Shown: positions 17,407 to 26,006 of the stretch, one piece after another
How positions within the stretch are numbered: the first letter of the stretch is position 1
Layout: each line of letters opens with the position of its first letter
NCBI GenBank assembly: GCA_963724735.1
Contig: CAVRVX010000041.1
Coordinates: 1-64,000 of the forward strand
DNA from: Rhodoplanes sp963724735
GTDB lineage: Bacteria > Pseudomonadota > Alphaproteobacteria > Rhizobiales > Xanthobacteraceae
Direction of reading: 5' to 3'
Length of the DNA stretch: 64,000 bases
The notes under the pieces: model-generated
Seen by the model: the letters and a program-made list of their open reading frames with translations, nothing else
Database searches by the model: none
What the model was told of the DNA's origin: nothing
Program-made: the position numbers and the translations under genes

Positions 17407-17657
17407 GCGATTATTGAGCGCCTCCGCCTCTTGCTCGGCCTCCTGCGTCACCGCCAGGCAGACGAGGAGATCAACATAGCTTGGGGTGCCGATCTTGATT
17501 CACCGACGCAGCGGCCGCGCTCGGCAGCAGGATATGAGTTCCATTTTTGTTGGAGCCTGTCGTGAGCCTCCTTTTCGTCTGCGATGCAGGTTTCGCGCTT
17601 GTGCGGGAGCGTGAGCCCGAACCCGAACGACATCAATAGAGTTGGATGTATCATCAC
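17407..17657 (-). pseudogene. Hypothetical protein, frameshifted
   Basis: From about 17657 the frame reads MMIHPTLLMSFGFGLTLPHK, then CIADEKEAHDRLQQKWNSYP and AAERGRCVGE. At about 17505 one indel moves the expected continuation IGTPSYVDLLVCLAVTQEAE, ending ALNNR and stop near 17408, into another frame. Together they resemble a small rhizobial secreted protein with a C...W..F/Y...R..CV......PSYV.LL.CL pattern. Function unknown. It is transcribed in the same direction as its neighbours at 17.1 and 17.7 kb. Confidence 0.5.
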
Positions 17658-17690
17658 TCGTCTTCGCTGTTGTCTTGCCAGCCGCCGCCG

Positions 17691-17933
17691 CTATTCCATC
17701 TGCCCCTTATCGGCCATGCAGGCCCGGTAAATATCGATCTCAAGATTTCCGTAAGTAGTCTGGATGTATGGTCTGGCACGGGCGTTACAGGCCTGGATAG
17801 CGGCCGCACGCGCCGCATCCATGGGGTCGGCTCGGTGATTCGGACGCGCGACTACGGGCGAGGCTATCGAAAGCGCCGCCAACCCCAGGAAGAGCATTAG
17901 CATATGTTTTATCACGACTTTCATGACCAGCAT
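17691..17933 (-). CDS. Small secreted hypothetical protein
   Basis: Eighty residues with a clear signal peptide: MKVVIKHMLMLFLGLAALSI, cleaved after a small-residue stretch ASPVVA. The mature part has two cysteines (AIQACNARARPY and IYRACMADKGQ), which could form one disulfide. No known domain. ATG 17933 and 17921 are both possible; the latter gives the more usual signal-peptide length. Similar tiny Cys-pair periplasmic proteins are common in rhizobia, but I cannot name a function. Confidence 0.6.
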   Translation of the reverse strand: MLVMKVVIKHMLMLFLGLAALSIASPVVARPNHRADPMDAARAAAIQACNARARPYIQTTYGNLEIDIYRACMADKGQME

Positions 17934-17959
17934 CCCTTGTTTCAGGCCAAAGTTAATCC

Positions 17960-18496
17960 CTAGTCGGACCGGCGCAGCGAGCTACTGATCCGCGTGACAA
18001 TCGCATCCCATTGCCGCTCTTCCTCCCTCGGATAAGCGAGATAGATGCAATAGGCGGGGCCTTTCATCCCAGACGGGAAATTGCAGCGGCTGTAATAGGT
18101 CAGATCGTCGTTCACGCCTGAGATGGCGAAAAAGCGGTTTGTCACGCGATTGTAGTCGAGCTGACCGCGCGGCGCGGTCAGATAGGCGCGCAGGAAGCTC
18201 GCCGGCGAGTGCCGCGCCTCGTTGTCTTCGACATAAACCATCAACAAGGCGCGGTCGTCGGCAGATCGCAGGACGCGGCCGTTTCCCCGTGGCGGCACGC
18301 CCGCATCGATCGAGAATACATTTTCGGGATAGTCCACCGTCATGCCCGACACATCGGAGAACACGGTCCAATGCGGAGCGTCGATGCCCGCAGTTACAGT
18401 GCTCTCCTGCGCGCGGCCGGCGCCGGACCAGGCCAGAATCGCGAGGGCGACCATGGCCGTAATAAATCCATTCCGTCTTGTCGGTTCGGCTTGCAT
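17960..18496 (-). CDS. Secreted hypothetical protein
   Basis: About 178 residues from the Met at 18496 (MQAEPTRRNGFITAMVALAI), giving a signal peptide that ends near GAGRAQES. The mature domain has a mixed alpha/beta look: VFSDVSGMTVDYPENVFSID, FFAISGVNDDLTYYSRCNFP and AYCIYLAYPREEERQWDAIV, with two cysteines. This resembles periplasmic proteins that end with a Y-P-..-W-D-.-IV-RI-SL pattern; no named family. The open frame extends to 18637 but without a better start. It follows the 80-residue secreted gene on the same strand. Confidence 0.6.
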   Translation of the reverse strand: MQAEPTRRNGFITAMVALAILAWSGAGRAQESTVTAGIDAPHWTVFSDVSGMTVDYPENVFSIDAGVPPRGNGRVLRSADDRALLMVYVEDNEARHSPASFLRAYLTAPRGQLDYNRVTNRFFAISGVNDDLTYYSRCNFPSGMKGPAYCIYLAYPREEERQWDAIVTRISSSLRRSD

Positions 18497-18628
18497 CCCA
18501 CCAATTCCGGCCATGCCATGCCAATGCGAGCATTGTTTTGTGTGAACATCCATCATGATGTGGGTACACAACTTCATGAGGCTCTCGGCTCCTTTCGCGT
18601 GCAGCGGATCGTGAGCGACCGGCGTCGT

Positions 18629-18898
18629 AGGTGGCAAGTTTCAAAGCGGGCGTCACTGAACTGCTCCTCTCCGTGAAGCGCGGATCGCAATCGTGGTGAG
18701 CCGCAATTTGATGATTTGGAATGCCGCGATCTATTGCACGCTGGTCGTGCGAGATAGCCTTATTGTTTCGCTGCCCTGAACGTTGGTTTACAAACCGTGC
18801 GGGATGGAAAGGGTGGAGAGCATGACGACACCCTCCTGTGATTTGAAGTGCCTGGGGGCGATAAGCTTGCGGTGACCGAGGTAGCACCTGTGGTCACA
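18629..18898. repeat. Repeat B, copy 1 (270 bp)
   Basis: About 95 percent identical by eye to 28576-28846, same orientation. It contains the motif CTGAACGTTGGTTTACA (18776-18792), which recurs just outside it at 18904-18920. The minus strand is open across it in both copies, but the translation has no recognisable family and no ribosome site, so coding is unproven. Together with repeat A it marks two loci, each near a PoxB-type gene. Confidence 0.85.
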
Positions 18899-19064
18899 CT
18901 GCGCTGAACGTTGGTTTACAAGCCGCAGCGAAAACGCTGGCCTCAAGGACGGAGGGGCGGATCGAGAGGATGAAGGACGTTATAACCGAGCCGCCGGACC
19001 ATCAGCACAGCACAGCGGGCAGTTTCGTCGTGTGAGACGTAAGGAAGACTGATACGTCGGTTCA
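18899..19064. other. Non-coding stretch next to repeat B
   Basis: Contains a second copy of CTGAACGTTGGTTTACA at 18904-18920 and otherwise nothing I can support. It separates repeat B from the old 3' end of the FixJ-type regulator gene. Confidence 0.35.
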
Positions 19065-19117
19065 GGAGTGCTGCGGCTCCACGGGTACCAGTTTGAGCTT
19101 ATCCGCCATTCGGCTTA

Positions 19118-19420
19118 GCTCGGGAAGCGAACGGGCCTTCATCTTGTGCATCAGACGGCTGCGATGCACCTTCACGGTGGCTTCGGCAATGCCGATATCG
19201 CCCGCAATTTGTTTGCTAAGGCGGCCGTGCGCGACCTAAATAATGATCTCGCGCTCCCTGGGGCTCAGCAGCTCGGAAGCGAACGGGCCTTCATCTTGTG
19301 CATCAGACGGCTGCGATGCACCTTCACGGTGGCTTCGGCAATGCCGATATCGCCGGCAATTTGTTTGCTAAGGCGGCCGTGCGCGACCTGAATCATGATC
19401 TCGCGCTCCCTGGGGCTCAG
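19118..19420. repeat. Tandem duplication, two 152-bp units
   Basis: The unit at about 19118-19268 is repeated at about 19270-19420 with a handful of differences (for example ctaaataat against ctgaatcat). Both encode, on the minus strand, the regulator's HTH from LSPREREI to KMKARSLP. Because 152 is not a multiple of three, the second unit is out of frame, and it also carries an in-frame-equivalent TAA, so the protein ends early. Confidence 0.92.
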
Positions 19421-19849
19421 CGACTCGAAGCGTTCCCTGAGGGCGGCCAAAGCTTTTTCATTCTCCCGCCGAGCGCGATCGCGAGAGAGGCCGAGCTGAA
19501 TGGCGTCGAGGAGCTCCTGATCACGGAACGGCTTCGTAAGGAACTCAATGGCACCACCCTTCATTGCTTGCACCGACATCGGGATATCGCCGTGCCCTGT
19601 GATGAAGATGATTGGGAGTTCCCTGTTCGCCGCGGCGAGCTCGCGCTGAAGATCAAGACCGCTCTGCCCCGGCAGCCTGACGTCGAGGACCAGGCAGGTG
19701 GGGCCATCCGGCGGATCGGACTTGAGAAAGTCGGAAATGGACGCAAATAGCTGAGCATCCAGGCCGAGCGATCGCAACAGACGCCCAACCGATGCGCGAA
19801 GGTCCGGATCGTCATCGATGACCAAGACGGTGGAGTTTGCGTCGGGCAT
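19265..19849 (-). CDS. FixJ/NarL-type response regulator with C-terminus altered by a tandem duplication
   Basis: 194 residues. Receiver domain: acidic pair in VLVIDDDPDLRASVGRLLRS, phospho-acceptor Asp in CLVLDVRLPGQSGLDLQ, ITGHGD and the conserved Lys in LTKPFRDQELL. LuxR-type helix-turn-helix: ESLSPREREIMIQVAHGRLS, then KQIAGDIGIAEATVKVHRSR. The chain ends KMKARSLPSC. Its natural ending, PELSRMADKLKLVPVEPQHS, is still present 152 bases further on (19065-19135), displaced by a tandem duplication of the HTH-coding DNA. The HTH itself is complete, so DNA binding may survive. Partner kinase: probably the broken GAF/PAS kinase at 20.5-23.4 kb. Confidence 0.85.
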   Translation of the reverse strand: MPDANSTVLVIDDDPDLRASVGRLLRSLGLDAQLFASISDFLKSDPPDGPTCLVLDVRLPGQSGLDLQRELAAANRELPIIFITGHGDIPMSVQAMKGGAIEFLTKPFRDQELLDAIQLGLSRDRARRENEKALAALRERFESLSPREREIMIQVAHGRLSKQIAGDIGIAEATVKVHRSRLMHKMKARSLPSC

Positions 19850-20195
19850 CGCTCTACACGATTAAAGGACCAAGGAAATGAGCCTTTGTCTCGGTTCGAA
19901 AGTTCTAGCGTGGCCGTGCGGTTCGTAGGCTAGTCCCAATCTGGGGACATGAACAGTCCCATCCTGCGCCATAGGACACGTGCATCATAGACCAAGGTTT
20001 ACGCACGGTGACATTGCTCGGCGGGACTCTTGTCGCGCAGCTTACTTAATTCGGCTCCGGGCATAAGCCAAAGTTTACGGGCCACTGGCATTGCACCGGC
20101 GGCATTGTTTGCGCAGATTATGGAATTCGCATGCGGACGCGACCATATTGTTTGGTGCCGCCCGCACGGCCGGTTCGAGCGAACTGTCGGAAGCT
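19850..20195. other. Divergent intergenic region between two response regulators
   Basis: About 345 bases. It holds two imperfect direct repeats: CCAAGGTTTACG followed by CATTGCTCGGCGG (near 19991), and CCAAAGTTTACG followed by CATTGCACCGGCGG (near 20069), about 78 bases apart. They sit between divergent regulator genes and could be binding sites for one of them. I see no confident promoter hexamers. Confidence 0.4.
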
Positions 20196-20723
20196 ATGTC
20201 GAAAGCATCGTTGGTTTCGGTCGTTGAGGATGATCGGTACTTTCGCAAGTCCATGAGAAGGCTCATGAGGTCGCTGGGCTACAACGTCGAGGCTTTCTCA
20301 TCGGCAGCCGATTTCCTCGCTTCCCCTCGTCTCATCGAAACGACCTGCTTGATCGCTGACGTCCATATGCCTGCGATGACCGGCGTCGAGCTGTACAGAC
20401 ACCTCATCGAGGCAGGGTACACGATTCCGACAATTCTCGTTACTGCCTACCCCGACGACGTTGACCGCGCCCGCGCCCTGAACGATGGGGTCGTTTGTTA
20501 CCTTCGTAAGCCGGTTGATGAGCAGCATCTGATACGGTGTCTTCATGCGGCTCTCTCGGACCGAAGAGAATTCGTGAGCTCCTTGTCCGCGCCGGGCAAG
20601 GTGAACCGAAATACGGCCCCGTGTGATGCATTCATGTCTGCCCACAGCCGGCCCCCGTGGGCATCGATGATCGACCGGCAGATCGACAGTCCCATCCCTA
20701 CTCCGCTCGACTTCGTGGTGTAG
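20196..20723 (+). CDS. Stand-alone receiver-domain response regulator (FixJ-like)
   Basis: ATG 20196 follows CGGAAGCT. The first 125 residues are a receiver: SVVEDDRYFRKSMRRLMRSL, phospho-Asp in CLIADVHMPAMTGVELYRHL, TAYPDD and the Lys in CYLRKPVDEQHLIRCLHAAL. No output domain follows; after about residue 125 the frame runs antisense across the 3' end of the convergent histidine kinase gene until 20723, so the last 50 residues are probably not native. Single receivers of this type often act as phosphate sinks or modulators of a neighbouring kinase. Confidence 0.72.
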   Translation: MSKASLVSVVEDDRYFRKSMRRLMRSLGYNVEAFSSAADFLASPRLIETTCLIADVHMPAMTGVELYRHLIEAGYTIPTILVTAYPDDVDRARALNDGVVCYLRKPVDEQHLIRCLHAALSDRREFVSSLSAPGKVNRNTAPCDAFMSAHSRPPWASMIDRQIDSPIPTPLDFVV

Positions 20724-23439
20724 AAAGCCTCGAAAACGCGATCGACATGGTCCGGATCAATGCCCGGCCCGGAATCGCGCACGGACACGAGAACGCCACC
20801 GGTCTGGGTTTGCTCGGTGCTGATCGACAACTCTCGTGGCCCCGCCTCGACCGTGCTCATGGCTTCGACCGCGTTTAGGATCAAGTTCAGCACGACTTGT
20901 TGCAGTTGAACACGATCGCCTTGGACGGGAAGTAGCGCCTCCGCAAGGCGAGTTCGGACCGAGACTCCATTCGTGGTGATTGCCCTTCCCGCCAATGCGA
21001 TCACCTCGTTGATCGCCTTGTTCAGATCAAAACGACCCTTTCGCGGAGGCGCTTTCTTGATATGATCACGGATCCGGTCGATGATATCTCCGGCTCGATC
21101 GGCATCGGCCACAATACACTCGAGCGCTTCCCGGACTTCGTCCAGATCCGGAGGGTTTCTGTCCAAAAAGCGTATAGCCGCGCGGGCGTTGTTGCGCGCG
21201 GTGGCGATCGGTTGGGTGATCTCGTGAGCCAGGGAGGCGGCCAGTTCCCATCATGGTCAGACGGTTCATGTGCGCCAGATCCGACTCCAGTCGGCGCAGC
21301 CTCTCATGCTCCTCCTGCGCGCGCACGGTGCCGTCACATCGGTGCCGGTGCCGCGATAGCCACGGAATTCTCCATTGGCGTCAAACACTGGCTTGCCGCT
21401 GGCCTTCACATACATTGGAGAGCCGTTACGGCCCGCGGAGCAATATATGAAGTCACGGAACGGCTTACGTGAATCGAGAGTTGCCCGAACAAGCCGCCAC
21501 TTCTCCGGTTCGGTTTCAAGATCGAGGGCATGATCCCAGCACGCCGTGATTCGATCCGCCGGAACTAAACGCATTCTCGGTCAGCAGCGTGAATTTGTAG
21601 TCCGGACCGATTTCCCAAAACCAATCGGAGGCGGTCTCGGCGTAGTCGCGGAACTTCCCTTCGCTCTCCCGCAATGCTTCCTCGGCGCGCTTGCGCTCCG
21701 TCAAGTCGAGCACGAAAGCGACACCTTGATTCCCGCCTTCCTCGAAGGTGCCGATCAGCAGGAACACGGCTGCCGTCTCTGGAAGTACTCCTTCTCGAAC
21801 GGCTGCAAGCTCCCGGTCACTCCTCGGCATCGTTCATCGCATCAGCCATTCCGGCGGCGTCAGCATGCGACCGGAGAGATCTCGGTCATAGCCGATGCGG
21901 AGAAATGCGTCATTGGCCTCGATGATCCTGCCTTCGAAATCCCAGATGAAGATGCCGATGATGTTGGCGTCGACCAGGCGCCGAATTTCGCTTCGCGTTC
22001 CCGCAATGCTTCCGCAGCTTGCGCTCGGTGACATCGACGTTTGTGCCGACTACCCGGACAAGCTCTCCATGCTCGGAAAACAGATGATGGCCAATTGCTT
22101 CGAGATATTTGACTGTTCCATCGGGGAGCACGATTCTGAAATCGACCTTGTAATCTCTTTTCTGCCGCAATGCTTCTTGGGTCTCTTTGTACATCCTGTC
22201 TCGGTCGCCTGGATGGATCCGTCGCCACACCGTTTCGCGGTTCGGGAGACCCTGCACCGGATCAAACCCCCAGATTCGGTAACACTCCTCCGACCAATAG
22301 AGAATTTTCGTCGTGGCCGGACTTGACGCCCACGAACCCGTGTGGCTCAGCCTCTGTGCTTCGGCCAGATTGGCTTCGCTTTGACGTAGCCTTCTCTCGG
22401 TTCGCTTCAGATTCTCAATATCGATGTTTGTTCCATACCACTTGACGATCTTTCCCGTCTTGTCACGCAGCGGGTTCGCACGGTTCAGGAACCATCGAAA
22501 TTCACCATCGGGACGTCGAAATCGCGCTTCCGTCTCGAACGGGATACCCGTCGCTACAGACTTTTGCCAACTTTCCAGATGGTGCGCAGCATCGTCGGGG
22601 TGGAGCAGCGTCGCCCAGCCAGCGCCTTGCGCGTCTTGCAAGGAAAGATTGAAATAGGTCAACCAACGCTGATTGAGGAAATCGCAATATCCGTCGGGCA
22701 AGTCGGACCAGAGGAATACCGGTGCGTTGTCGATAATGGCACGCAGCTCATCTTCCGCCTGCGGGGTTTGTGCTTCGACCAGGCGCCGAATCTTCGCTTC
22801 GCGTTCTGCGAGATCGCGGTACAAACGGGCATTCTCCAGCGAGATCGCGGCTTGCGAGGCGAGCAGCTTGAGCACCGCGATCCGAGCCGGCGCGAAAACC
22901 CCCGGGGTCAGGTTGTTCTCGAGGTAGAGCACCCCTATCAGTTGGCCCTGGTTGAGGAACGGCAGGCAAAGAATGGAACGAGCATGCTGTTGCCGGATGT
23001 ATGGATCGGCGGAAAATGGATTCTGAGCCGCGGCATCGTCGAGAATCACACCCTCGTTTGTACGCACGACATATTGGATGACCGATTCCGGCACCACCGC
23101 CGGGGTCATGGCCTCGTCGTGCAGCTTAACGACGATCCCGCCGTCGCCCGTCGTGGCCTGCGCGGCGATTCGCGGTTCGGTCCATCGCGACAGAACTAGC
23201 ACGCCGCGCTCAGCGCCTGCTTGCTCGATCGCGATGCGCATGAGGATTTCGAGCTGCTTTTCCTGGACAATCTCGCCCGATACCGCTTGCGACACTTTGA
23301 TCACGGTGGCGAGATCCAGATGTTCGACCGGCGTTTCGATCGTGCCCGTCGGACCCGGTGCGCGCAACGTCTCGACCTCGCGCTCTCGCCCGTATGCCTC
23401 CTGAGCTCCGTCACTCTCCTTTGACATAAATCGCTCCAT
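20543..23439 (-). pseudogene. GAF/PAS sensor histidine kinase broken by several frameshifts
   Basis: A single ancestral kinase can be followed through five frames. From 23439: a GAF domain (LEILMRIAIEQAGAERGVLV, then ARSILCLPFLNQGQLIGVLY), a PAS domain (LRAIIDNAPVFLWSDLPDGY, then FRWFLNRANPLRDKTGKIVK) and a second PAS domain ending VVGTNVDVTERK near 22050. A third PAS follows in shifted frames (IIGIFIWDFEGRIIEANDAF; ERKRAEEALRESEGKFRDYA). The H-box is HEITQPIATARNNARAA near 21215, one base out of frame with what precedes it. The ATPase part (LQQVVLNLILNAVEAMSTVE, VRDSGPGIDPDHVDRVFEAF, TTKSSGVGMGLSICRSIIDA) is intact to 20543. Sensing is lost unless the indels are errors. Confidence 0.85.
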
Positions 23440-24306
23440 GGCCGACCCACAGATTCAGACCTGCATTTGTCGGAGACGCCATGTCGCAGAGGATCGCTGA
23501 CGCCTCGGCAAAGGTGGCGCGATCATCTTACCCCTGCCCGGGAGACGGACCACGTCCTTTCGGCCTCGTTGGGACAATTGGCCGAGCTTTCTGAAAAGGT
23601 TGTTCCGCACCCAAACGTTGTTAAATCGTTTCAGTTCTACTAAACGCTGCGTTGCCATGGGGCCAGGATGACGTCAGGGCTACGCCGCGCCAACCCGACA
23701 CTCTTCGCTCATTGGCCGCTATGTCATGGCAACGGCCGAACATCGGAAGCCGTGTGACTCGAGTGGGTCATGCAAGGCAGTGCTAAACCTAGGCATAGGT
23801 CTCTCAAACCAACACGGTACTGGACTCAACCTCAGTAGAATGGAGCTGTTCGTCTTCATATTGGAAACTAGGACTACCCATCCGGTGCTCGCAAGATACG
23901 CTTGAACAGGGAAGCGGCGAGCTGGAAAGGTGCGTCATGGCCTCGACGATCAACACGGTTCTGCCGCGACGGACGACGCAGCTCGCTGACCTGGTCCGAG
24001 CCCTAACGCCCTTCGGCGATTTCTACCGGCCCGTACTGCACTATATGCGTGGCCCAGGTCCCAAATGGCACGCTAAGATAGGCGCGCTTCACCAGTTCCG
24101 GGCCAGCCCAGAGTCGCGCCGCCAAGGAACACTTTCCGATGAGTCGTGTCACGCGACCGCGCACAGCCATCGCAAAATCCAGCTTCTCATGCGAGGTGGG
24201 GCAATGGCCGAGGTTTCACGCATCAATCACTCAAAAATCGTCGTGCTCACGCTGTTGGCGGCCCTCGTTATCATGTTAATCGGGATTACTGCCAGTGTGA
24301 CCGACG
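23440..24306. other. Gene-poor stretch before the pyruvate kinase fragment
   Basis: About 870 bases. A plus-strand frame with ATG at 24204 reads MAEVSRINHSKIVVLTLLAA, then LVIMLIGITASVT, a possible membrane-anchored N-terminus that is cut by the pyruvate kinase fragment at about 24305. The rest (23440-24200) has no frame with a family or ribosome site I recognise. Confidence 0.4.
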
Positions 24307-24834
24307 ACGACCGCCATCTACGACGGCGCCGACGCGGTGATGCTGTCGGCAGAATCGGCGACGGGCCGGTTCCCGCGCGAGTCGGTGGCGATGATGAACC
24401 GGATCATTTGCAGCACTGAGAACCACAAGCTCTATCGCTTGATCATTGCCGCCTCGGCGCTCAAGGAGGAGCAGTCGCCGCCACACGCCGTTGCGGCCGC
24501 GGCTGCCGGGCTTGCCGGGAACATCGGCGCGGCGGCCATCGTGGCGTTCACCTCGAGCGGAACGACCGCGGGCCGGATCGCGCGCAAGCGGCCGAACCTG
24601 CCGATCCTGGCTATCACACCCAATCTGCGGGTGGCGCGGCAGATGGCCCTCCTGTGGGGTGCGCACAGCGTGCATGGGGAAAACTCCCGCTCGTTTGAGC
24701 AGATGCTCGCAGTCGCCGAGGCAACCGTGCGTCGAGAGGCGTTCGCTCGCGCCGGCGACACCGTGGTGGTGGTCGCCGGCATACCCTTCGGGCACGCCGG
24801 CAGCACCAACAATATTCATGTCGCCCGCGTGTGA
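24307..24834 (+). pseudogene. pyk: Pyruvate kinase, C-terminal fragment
   Basis: The sequence opens inside the family motif TAIYDGADAVMLSAESATGR and runs through the C-terminal allosteric domain: FTSSGTTAGRIARKRPNLPI, LAITPNLRVARQMALLWGAH and GDTVVVVAGIPFGHAGSTNN, ending IHVARV and stop. The TIM-barrel catalytic domain with its Lys and metal ligands (about 300 residues) is absent, so no phosphotransfer from phosphoenolpyruvate is possible. ATG 24337 could start a peptide of 165 residues, but nothing suggests it is used. Another remnant of the pyruvate pathway. Confidence 0.82.
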
Positions 24835-25194
24835 GATTAGACGGAGCGCCACGATCGCCCCAACGCTTTCGCCTCGGCCTTGTCGGGGTCCTTCATCTCG
24901 ATGTCGAGGTCGCCGGGCCTGGCTTGTCTTGCGCCAGGACCGACCAACGGCCACGAGGCAACACGGATGCAGCCGGATGTCGGGCCTGACTTGGCCTCGC
25001 GCCAACCGTAGCATCGACGCCTGCAGGGTGCGGTGCGGTCGCGGCGTCGCCGGTTCGTCCTCGTCAACGTTCTTGGAGTTGACGCGAATGAAATCGAGGC
25101 CTTGCTCGAGCGTGGGCAAAGGACGCGAAACTGCGCCGGGCGTCCTGCTGGCGGCTACCCAAAGACCTCCGCTCGTCCGGGAGTTCCGACGTCC
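24835..25194. other. Intergenic debris
   Basis: About 360 bases after the pyruvate kinase stop. Several overlapping open frames exist on both strands because of the high GC content, but none has a recognisable family or initiation signal. I see nothing I can support. Confidence 0.3.
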
Positions 25195-25490
25195 TCAACG
25201 CGGCAGCGTCGGGTCGCGTTCACGCGTTGCGAGTTCCTGCGCTCTCACAATTTGATCAGGCGACATTCTTCTCGCAACGATATCGCGATTGCTGGCGGCA
25301 CGATTCCGGGGCACGGACGCCTCGAAGAGCGCAGCGGCCCAATTGAACCACATGTGCGCCGCAGGCGGTCGCATAGTCGCCCTTCTGGTAGGCGACATAG
25401 GCGCGTCGACACTTCGGGTTGACGCTCCCGCGCGAAGCGCTGGAATCAATTCAACTATCGTCGGCTCGAGCGTCTGACGGCTGACGAAGA
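25195..25490 (-). pseudogene. Sel1-repeat protein, C-terminal remnant
   Basis: On the minus strand one frame holds RAYVAYQKGDYATA and another AHMWFNWAAALFEASVPRNR with RDIVARRMSPDQIVRAQELA, ending in a stop at 25195. This matches the usual end of short Sel1-repeat proteins (AYQ.GDYATA ... A..W..LAA......R..V...M.P.QI..AQ.LA). The middle repeats are deleted and the frame is shifted. Not functional. Confidence 0.5.
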
Positions 25491-25594
25491 TCAGGAGTAG
25501 GAATCGAATATCCCTTGTCTCAGTCTGAGCCAAATATCCAAACCGGCTGCTGATAGGGCAACGCGGAGGTTCGAGGCCGATCTTGTGATGCGGC

Positions 25595-25852
25595 TCACGT
25601 CTGTATCCTCCAATAGGGGTATCGTTCGATTGACGGATCAGCGGAGCGGGGATCCGGTGCCGGCTGTGCCATAACGCATTGCAAAGCCTCCGCGGGTATC
25701 GCGCTCGATCCTCGCTCGCGCATCTCGAACGCAACGAGCTGGACCACCAGGTCTTCAAGCTCCCTTGGCAGCGGCCAGCGGACGGTCGGCAAGTAAGCGA
25801 CCGATAGCTGACGACCGATAGCGGCGAGTGCGTCGTCCATCGGCGTGGTCAT
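25595..25852 (-). CDS. Small hypothetical protein
   Basis: Eighty-five residues from MTTPMDDALAAIGRQLSVAY: alpha-helical, with LPRELEDLVVQLVAFEMRER in the middle and a Pro/Asp-rich tail. No signal peptide, membrane segment or known family. No clear ribosome site; an upstream Met at 25888 extends the frame by 12 residues. Plausible as a short cytosolic rhizobial protein but weakly supported. Confidence 0.4.
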   Translation of the reverse strand: MTTPMDDALAAIGRQLSVAYLPTVRWPLPRELEDLVVQLVAFEMRERGSSAIPAEALQCVMAQPAPDPRSADPSIERYPYWRIQT

Positions 25853-26006
25853 AGCGCATCCGATCTCAGGCTTTCGATAGCCAACCATTGGCTTCTCGTT
25901 TCGATCGCCAGCATACGCCTTGAGATGAAAGGGTCTATTCTACCGACGTTGAGCGGTACGCTATCTTTTTTTGAAAGGCGCATACCTAAGTTTACGCATG
26001 ACGTAG

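Noticed and set aside
18560..18887. Minus-strand frame across repeat B as a gene
   Set aside because: Open in both copies but without ribosome site, family or sensible composition; openness follows from the near-identical DNA.
19118..19420. CRISPR-like or regulatory tandem repeat
   Set aside because: Only two units of 152 bases, and both encode the same HTH; it is a gene-internal duplication. No CRISPR array was seen anywhere in the window.
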